DNA of 9,841 nucleotides, from positions 1 through 9,841 of the forward strand of contig CAZNDN010000144.1 in the NCBI GenBank assembly GCA_964571815.1, in the 5' to 3' direction. The stretch's first letter is position 1. Each line of letters starts with the position of its first letter. This document shows positions 6,359-9,841 of the stretch, one piece after another. The notes under the pieces are model-generated. The model was not told where the DNA came from. It searched no databases and saw nothing but the letters and a program-made list of their open reading frames with translations. The position numbers were made by a program, and so were the translations under genes. This stretch comes from CAZNDN01 sp964571815 (lineage in GTDB: Bacteria > Fibrobacterota > Chitinivibrionia > Chitinivibrionales > WJKA01).

Positions 6359-7900
6359 TCAGGCTTTCTTCCCTTCTCGATGCAGGGCCATCTCGGGGCA
6401 GCGCATACGCGACCGTTGCGTCTCCAGCGCAATGTCCTTATCCAGCGGCTCCAGGCGATACCCGACCGAACGAAGCTTGCGCCCGTTACCCAGGATTCCC
6501 GCGCGCGCCAGCTCGATTATCCGCTGAAGATCACTACTGCCGCGGAACACGGCATGTGAGATCAGGGCACGATCGAAGTCTCCGGTCGGCCAGATCTCAC
6601 CCAGCCATGCGGCGAGTTTGTTCAAACGTTCCTGTTCCATGCTGTAGACCACGGTCTCCGCGACGGATTTCGGCCGCAGAATCGTGGCGGGACCGCGGCG
6701 CTGTTTCCAGGACGCACGACGGGGTCGCGGCGGATCGGCCTTTTCTTCGTGGGACCAATGATGCATATCACCGCGCATGTGCGCCCAGGAGAGCAGGGAG
6801 GTGAGCCACGACGACGGTACGGTGGTGTCGGGCAGCCGGGCCATTTCGGTGATGCGCCGGCGGATATCGGCAATACGGTGGCTTCGCCGCTCCAGCTCCT
6901 TGAGGTGACTCGACATCCGCTGCCACACGTGAAGCGCCGAGGCGTTGATGCGGTGGCACAATGAGTCGAGGGTGCCGTCGTGGCGAAAGAAACGATACAG
7001 ATCGCGTGCCGTGACCCCGGGATCGGTCCTTTGGCCGGTAGTGCGCAGCAGGCGGGGTGCACTGCGGCGCTGCGTTTCCATTATCTCGTGTGCCGCGTGC
7101 AGCCGCTCGGTGTAGCGCTTGCCCCGCAGGCGACTGAGATCATCGAGCAGCTCGCCTCGCAGCGAGGCGATCCGGCCCAGGTAACGGGTGACATAGTTGC
7201 GCAACGCGCCGAGCAGATCGCGAAGCTCCTCGATATCGTACTCGCACACCAGAAACCCGAGCATGCGGGCATTGAATTCGACAAGGGAGGAGGCGATGTC
7301 CTGGGTGATATTCTCGCTTTTGCAGACCTGAAAGAGGATCCGTCGTGCCTCGGTTTCTTCGGGCGCGCGCCGGGCAAGGGAGCGCAGCAGGCGGACCAGC
7401 TCGCGGACGGTTCCGCAGAGTTCCTCGAGCAGATCGCGCGCGTCGGGTGCACGGTCTTCCAGATCGTCCTGCAGCCGCTCTTCGAGCCACTGAAGAAAAT
7501 GAATCGTATCTCCGCACAGTCCGTAACGATACTTGGTGCGTCGTGTGTCGCGGTAGCCGCGAATGCGTTCTTTCTCCAGGCGCACGGTAACCAGTCCCCG
7601 GTCGGCGAGCTGATGCATGTCGAAATTGAACTGCTCCGCCGAATAGGGGTGCCCGGATACCTTCTGCTGGACGGGAGCTACGGCACGATAGAGGTCTTCG
7701 TGCAACGGCTCCAGTTCGTGGCCGCGCCGCATCAGCATCATGCGGTAGACAATCTGCGTGTAGATGAGGGCCCGGTCGGAAGAAAGGAGGCTGCCGACCG
7801 CGGGATTACGTCTACCGACAAGCTCGGCGACCGCGCCGGACTCGTACGCTGGAAGCGGGTCGGCGGAGAAGAGAAGGCGGGGATCGGTTGATTCGGACAT
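6359..7900 (-). CDS. jetA: JetA, kleisin-like subunit of Wadjet
   Basis: A 513-aa, largely helical protein, first of the four-gene operon and in the kleisin (MukF-like) position. Residues about 40-130 look like an N-terminal winged helix (RALIYTQIVYRMMLMRRGHE ... FNFDMHQLADRGLVTVRLEKE, then a basic wing RIRGYRDTRRTKYRYGL). This unit would bind the neck of one JetC head. Long amphipathic helices follow at about 150-350 (LLEELCGTVRELVRLLRSL, YDIEELRDLLGALRNYV, SSHLKELERRSHRIADIRRR). A C-terminal winged-helix-like unit sits around 420-495 (VAETVVYSMEQERLNKLAAWL...YRLEPLDKDIALE). In Wadjet, JetA bridges the two JetC heads and recruits JetB. Start is ATG 7900; no clear ribosome-binding site precedes it. 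I could not decide between the DUF3375 and DUF5716/JetA Pfam groups. It is intact, with no frameshift seen. Confidence 0.87.
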   Translation of the reverse strand: MSESTDPRLLFSADPLPAYESGAVAELVGRRNPAVGSLLSSDRALIYTQIVYRMMLMRRGHELEPLHEDLYRAVAPVQQKVSGHPYSAEQFNFDMHQLADRGLVTVRLEKERIRGYRDTRRTKYRYGLCGDTIHFLQWLEERLQDDLEDRAPDARDLLEELCGTVRELVRLLRSLARRAPEETEARRILFQVCKSENITQDIASSLVEFNARMLGFLVCEYDIEELRDLLGALRNYVTRYLGRIASLRGELLDDLSRLRGKRYTERLHAAHEIMETQRRSAPRLLRTTGQRTDPGVTARDLYRFFRHDGTLDSLCHRINASALHVWQRMSSHLKELERRSHRIADIRRRITEMARLPDTTVPSSWLTSLLSWAHMRGDMHHWSHEEKADPPRPRRASWKQRRGPATILRPKSVAETVVYSMEQERLNKLAAWLGEIWPTGDFDRALISHAVFRGSSDLQRIIELARAGILGNGRKLRSVGYRLEPLDKDIALETQRSRMRCPEMALHREGKKA

Positions 7901-7938
7901 GTACGGAAAGCCGTTGGGGTTATGCTGCCGGACCGGCG

Positions 7939-8238
7939 TCAGGGAGTATTCACACGAGTGAAAAATACTTGGTTTGCCCGCGGCGTGTCGGAGAGGAGGG
8001 GCTCGCTTGCGGCGATTGAAACCGCAACGTCCGGGAGTTCGGGGCTGATGACGGGTGGAGCGGGGCTCCGTTCGATTTCAGGAGGCCCCGGGGCAGGGGC
8101 CGCCTGTTGCGGCAGCGTAACCCCAGCGACGGCCGCGAATAGCGACATGAGGGATTCTCGCAGGGGGGCCGTAGACGGCGTCGGAGGAGGAGAGCGCCGG
8201 GCTCCCGGGCCTGTAGCGGGTTCCAACTGACGGCTCAT
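7939..8238 (-). CDS. Doubtful 99-aa proline/alanine-rich ORF upstream of jetA
   Basis: An open frame of 99 codons, co-oriented with jetA and ending 38 nt before the jetA start. The product is rich in proline and alanine (RRSPPPTPSTAP, APAPGPPEIERSPAPPV), with one hydrophobic stretch, LMSLFAAVAGVTL, at about 30-42. I recognise no family. In favour of a gene: it fills the only large gap ahead of jetA in the same direction, third codon positions are moderately G/C-rich, and a large palindrome lies immediately before its ATG. Against: there is no ribosome-binding site, composition is low-complexity, and chance ORFs of this size are common at this G+C. If not coding, the stretch is a roughly 340-nt leader for the jet operon, with its promoter near the palindrome. 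Confidence 0.25.
   Translation of the reverse strand: MSRQLEPATGPGARRSPPPTPSTAPLRESLMSLFAAVAGVTLPQQAAPAPGPPEIERSPAPPVISPELPDVAVSIAASEPLLSDTPRANQVFFTRVNTP
7945..7969. promoter_or_regulatory. Imperfect inverted repeat about 45 nt upstream of jetA
   Basis: AGTATTCAC at 7945-7953 and GTGAAAAATACT at 7958-7969 are inverted copies apart from three extra A in the second arm, with a 4-nt ACGA loop. The site overlaps the end of the doubtful 99-aa ORF and sits 45-70 nt before the jetA ATG. On the minus strand AATACT at its far end could act as a poor -10 box, but I see no matching -35. It may be a local operator or only a weak hairpin. Confidence 0.25.
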
Positions 8239-8265
8239 CGTAAGTTGGTCGTGACCAATTTACGA
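8238..8265. promoter_or_regulatory. 28-nt palindrome, candidate operator for the jet transcription unit
   Basis: Arms TCGTAAGTTGGTC (8238-8250) and GACCAATTTACGA (8253-8265) are reverse complements with one mismatch out of 13, separated by GT. The core TTGGTC-GT-GACCAA is perfect. The same half-site AGTTGG recurs at 8275-8280 in direct orientation, 32 bp or about three helical turns from the copy at 8243-8248, and inverted as CCAACT at 8223-8228. The palindrome ends at the ATG of the doubtful minus-strand ORF and lies 338 nt upstream of jetA. Palindromes with a GGTC/GACC core resemble GntR/FadR-type operators, although FadR sites usually have a 1-nt centre and this has 2. No regulator gene is present in the window. 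A DNA-binding role is inferred from symmetry only. Confidence 0.55.
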
Positions 8266-8573
8266 CCCACGCGAAGTTGGTTTGCTTGAAGAGCCTCCCG
8301 AATGCAGTCTTACGAGGCTGGAAAAACCTTGGGACGGCTCGCGTGCTCTTCCCGAAACCGCGTATTTACGGGACAAAACGGGTTATGTATGACGCGTTTC
8401 GCGTCGGACTCAAATCGAGTACTTGCGCATGCAGAATCTGAAGTATGACACATGTTTGAGCCGCACTGGTTCATGGAGGCATACCATGAGCCGGATCAAC
8501 CCGTAGTTGGATCGGGAGACCGAGCGGCAATTGCGCCGGCCGTCCCTGTTTTCGCCTGTCCTGAGCAAAGGAA
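8266..8573. other. Intergenic region between the nucleotidyltransferase module and the jet leader
   Basis: About 308 nt with no convincing full gene. It holds a third half-site of the neighbouring palindrome (8274-8281), a perfect 6-bp hairpin GACGCG-TTT-CGCGTC at 8391-8405, a short symmetric ACTC/GAGT element just after it, and two copies of GTATGAC (8387-8393 and 8443-8449). It also contains a tiny plus-strand reading frame with a strong ribosome-binding site at 8486. The hairpin is not followed by a T-run, so I do not call it a terminator. Any promoter for jetABCD probably lies here or at the 28-nt palindrome. Confidence 0.45.
8391..8405. repeat. Perfect 6-bp inverted repeat (hairpin)
   Basis: GACGCG (8391-8396), TTT loop, CGCGTC (8400-8405). 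It lies in the non-coding gap with no adjacent T-run on either strand. It could be a hairpin in a leader RNA or a small protein-binding site. Confidence 0.3.
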
Positions 8574-8593
8574 TCAGTGCGGCTCTTCCATGA
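8486..8593 (+). pseudogene. Tiny plus-strand reading frame with strong RBS and early stop
   Basis: ATG at 8486 is preceded by GGAGG at 8475-8479 with a 6-nt spacer, an excellent start. The frame reads MSRINP and then meets TAG at 8504-8506. The same frame stays open for 28 further codons (LDRETERQLRRPSLFSPVLS, then KGISAALP) to a TGA at 8591-8593, just inside the convergent 58-aa gene. This could be a short gene interrupted by a nonsense change, a six-residue leader peptide, or chance. I do not recognise the peptide. Confidence 0.2.
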
Positions 8594-8750
8594 GCACGAA
8601 CACACCGTGGGAATAGGTATAGCGATCACGGTCGTTGGTTGCTTGAGCCAGGCGAAGCCACCGATCCCACCAGGCCTGAAGCTCTTCATCGGTCATGTTC
8701 CTCAGGTCAAGATCTTCTTCGCTGAGAAACTCGTCTCTGATTTCGTCCAT
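8574..8750 (-). CDS. 58-aa acidic protein paired with the nucleotidyltransferase-like gene
   Basis: Starts at ATG 8750, 4 nt after the stop of the upstream gene. GGAG (8758-8761 on the plus strand as CTCC) lies 7 nt before it, which fixes this start over a longer in-frame reading from 8798. The product is acidic at the front (MDEIRDEFLSEEDLDLRNMT), followed by an aromatic helix DEELQAWWDRWLRLAQATND and the tail RDRYTYSHGVFVLMEEPH. I recognise no named family. The tight coupling, small size and charge asymmetry would suit an antitoxin, a partner chaperone or a substrate of the nucleotidyltransferase-like protein, but that is inference. A conserved tyrosine or serine in the tail (Y43, Y45 or S46) could be a modification target if the pair works like AMP-adding toxin-antitoxin systems. 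Confidence 0.75.
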   Translation of the reverse strand: MDEIRDEFLSEEDLDLRNMTDEELQAWWDRWLRLAQATNDRDRYTYSHGVFVLMEEPH

Positions 8751-8754
8751 GCCC

Positions 8755-9540
8755 TCACTCCGGTTCGAAGGGGAGCAATCGGGTCGCCCTTTCAACAAGG
8801 TGTTGGTGCATATCAGGAAGCGACATCGCGGAGCATGACCTTTGGATGTCTGTCCAGGCTCCCGCCCACTCAGCGGAGGCGCGCCGATAGCGCAGCAAGC
8901 GTTCTTCGTTCGCGCGGATCAAACGTCTTCGCTCCGCATCGAGCGCTGCTTCAAGTGATTCGCGGCTTCTCAGATCCACCGTGCGAATCCCTCTGGATGC
9001 CATTGCCTCGGCTGCGATACCCGGGTCCTTCCGATATGCCTCAAGAATATCTCGTGCGCTCCGGGAAAACCGAAGCCAATCGGCCGGCTCCTCAATCAAA
9101 CGGGCCAGTTCACCGATTACGGCGTAGTCCTTTTCCCGGTTTGTCTTTTTCAGCTCGCAAAGATCAACCGGGTTCACTACGGGAATTTCCCCTGTTTCCT
9201 GCTTAACCCAAAAGCACGCAAGACGTTCGGCGGAGATCCGTGGAGGACGGGTGACGAAGTCGGTCCGCACTCGTATACCATCTTGCTCAAACTCGAAATG
9301 TGAACTCCACCCCTGCGAAAGCCACCGAACGTCAAGTGGAGCGCCGAGGCGATACCGCGCTCGATGCCGTGTCAAGACATCGAGAATGAAATCGAGGTCG
9401 GCCGGGTTCTCCCGCAAGATCCAGTCGCCGTCTTTGCTCATCAGGGCCAGACGATGGAACACAACAGCCTGCCCGGAGCTGAGAATGGCACGCAATCCAT
9501 CCCGATTGAACTCTCCGGTGAGTTCGAGGTAGATGCTCAT
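8755..9540 (-). CDS. Nucleotidyltransferase-fold protein (AbiEii/MNT-like), candidate toxin
   Basis: A 261-aa protein when begun at ATG 9540 (MSIYLELTGEFNRDGLRAIL). The frame is open up to 9645, but the extra residues look unlike protein and a -10-like box lies in that stretch. Signs of a nucleotidyltransferase fold: SSGQAVVFHRL (residues 21-31) in place of the usual G-G/S helix start; KDGDW with D37 and D39 as the DxD metal pair; RTDF with D94 as the candidate third carboxylate; and LCELKKTNREKDYAVIGELA (128-147), matching the 'LK..xR.KD...L..L' helix common in AbiEii- and MNT-type enzymes. The C-terminal third (about 150-261) is helical and charged, with a long coil-like segment (ESLEAALDAERRRLIRANEE). 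The first motif is degenerate (SG rather than GG/GS), so activity is uncertain. The 58-aa gene follows 4 nt after its stop. It lies next to a Wadjet operon in the same orientation. Confidence 0.7.
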   Translation of the reverse strand: MSIYLELTGEFNRDGLRAILSSGQAVVFHRLALMSKDGDWILRENPADLDFILDVLTRHRARYRLGAPLDVRWLSQGWSSHFEFEQDGIRVRTDFVTRPPRISAERLACFWVKQETGEIPVVNPVDLCELKKTNREKDYAVIGELARLIEEPADWLRFSRSARDILEAYRKDPGIAAEAMASRGIRTVDLRSRESLEAALDAERRRLIRANEERLLRYRRASAEWAGAWTDIQRSCSAMSLPDMHQHLVERATRLLPFEPE

Positions 9541-9546
9541 ACAAGG

Positions 9547-9552
9547 AATATA
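9547..9552 (-). promoter_or_regulatory. Candidate -10 box TATATT for a leaderless start
   Basis: On the minus strand TATATT (one mismatch to TATAAT) ends 6 nt before the ATG at 9540, so transcription would begin at or next to the A of the start codon. No Shine-Dalgarno is present between them. I find no good -35 at 16-18 nt upstream, so support is limited. Confidence 0.3.
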
Positions 9553-9841
9553 GTTCCCAGCGTGAGGAATACAGCAGATGTCATCTTCCCGGCTTCCCCG
9601 CCCGGGACGGGGTGGATTCAACGCTTCTTGCCAATCCCGGGGCAAGGGACCGCATTGACGATAGAGCCGTCAGGCAAACACAGAACCAGGGGTAAGCCAC
9701 CGCCGCGCCCGAAAGGGCCGAAAAATGCCCGACCACCTGAGCGGAGGAATCGAGAGAAGATACTGAAGTACCACCGTCTTCTTATACTCTCCTTGCTCAC
9801 AGGCCAGGTAGCTCAGCGGGTTCGTTCAAGAAGAATTCCTC
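9553..9841. other. Right-edge region without a convincing gene
   Basis: These 289 nt contain only weak candidates. A 60-codon minus-strand frame from GTG 9800 to 9618 has no ribosome-binding site and an unconvincing product (basic start, then glycine-rich). A minus-strand frame entering from the right edge, EEFFLNEPAELPGL, stops at 9797-9799; it could be the last 14 residues of a gene outside the window, with a GTGA overlap to the 60-codon frame. On the plus strand 9802-9820 resembles the 5' end of a tRNA but does not close a D-stem. Small hairpins occur at 9656-9672 (TGACG/CGTCA) and near 9707-9718 (GCCC-GAAA-GGGC), neither followed by a T-run. Confidence 0.35.

Noticed and set aside
6980..7891. 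303-codon plus-strand frame opposite jetA
   Set aside because: Antisense shadow. The minus-strand gene fits operon structure and family fold.
9618..9800. 60-codon minus-strand ORF with GTG start
   Set aside because: No ribosome-binding site, odd composition, no family resemblance; kept only as a note in the edge region.
9802..9841. Calling a partial tRNA gene as a feature
   Set aside because: The D-stem cannot close with the visible bases, and the minus strand offers an alternative coding explanation (EEFFLNEPAELPGL then stop).
1..9841. CRISPR arrays, insertion-sequence inverted repeats or a transposase
   Set aside because: No regularly spaced repeats and no transposase or integrase motifs were seen in any frame.

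Overview
The window is a GC-rich bacterial segment of roughly 60% G+C. Its core is a four-gene Wadjet-type plasmid/phage defence operon, jetA-jetB-jetC-jetD, on the minus strand (7900 down to 854). The genes are packed end to end: a 2-nt gap between jetA and jetB, and 4-nt GTGA overlaps at jetB/jetC and jetC/jetD. The system is an SMC-like motor (JetC) with a kleisin-like subunit (JetA), a KITE-like subunit (JetB) and a Toprim nuclease subunit (JetD). All the key ATPase and Toprim motifs are present and no gene is broken, so the system looks intact. I could not assign the Wadjet subtype from sequence alone.

Left flank (1-853): the 5' end of a DUF2400/TIGR02757-like gene runs off the left edge on the minus strand. 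Next is about 370 nt of non-coding sequence containing a good 18-bp palindrome. A short plus-strand ORF follows (546-746) that looks like only the C-terminal tail of an Rpn/TIGR01784-type PD-(D/E)XK 'putative transposase/nuclease' protein. That tail ORF converges on jetD. The mix of a DUF2400 protein and an Rpn-family tail in a moderately high-GC genome would fit a spirochaete or a similar lineage, but this is only a weak inference.

Right flank (7901-9841): upstream of jetA is a doubtful 99-codon proline/alanine-rich ORF. A striking 28-nt palindrome with 13-nt arms abuts its start codon, and further copies of the half-site AGTTGG lie on both sides. This is a strong candidate operator for the jet operon. 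Then come about 240 nt with no convincing gene except a tiny plus-strand reading frame with a perfect ribosome-binding site and an early stop. Farther upstream is a second minus-strand operon: a 261-aa protein with nucleotidyltransferase-fold signatures, followed 4 nt later by a 58-aa acidic protein. I read this pair as a candidate toxin-antitoxin or defence-accessory module. It is the least-described part of the window.

Everything from 9540 down to 854 is co-oriented, which fits a small defence island. The last 300 nt hold no convincing gene, only a tRNA-like 5' motif that does not fold into a complete D-arm before the window ends.
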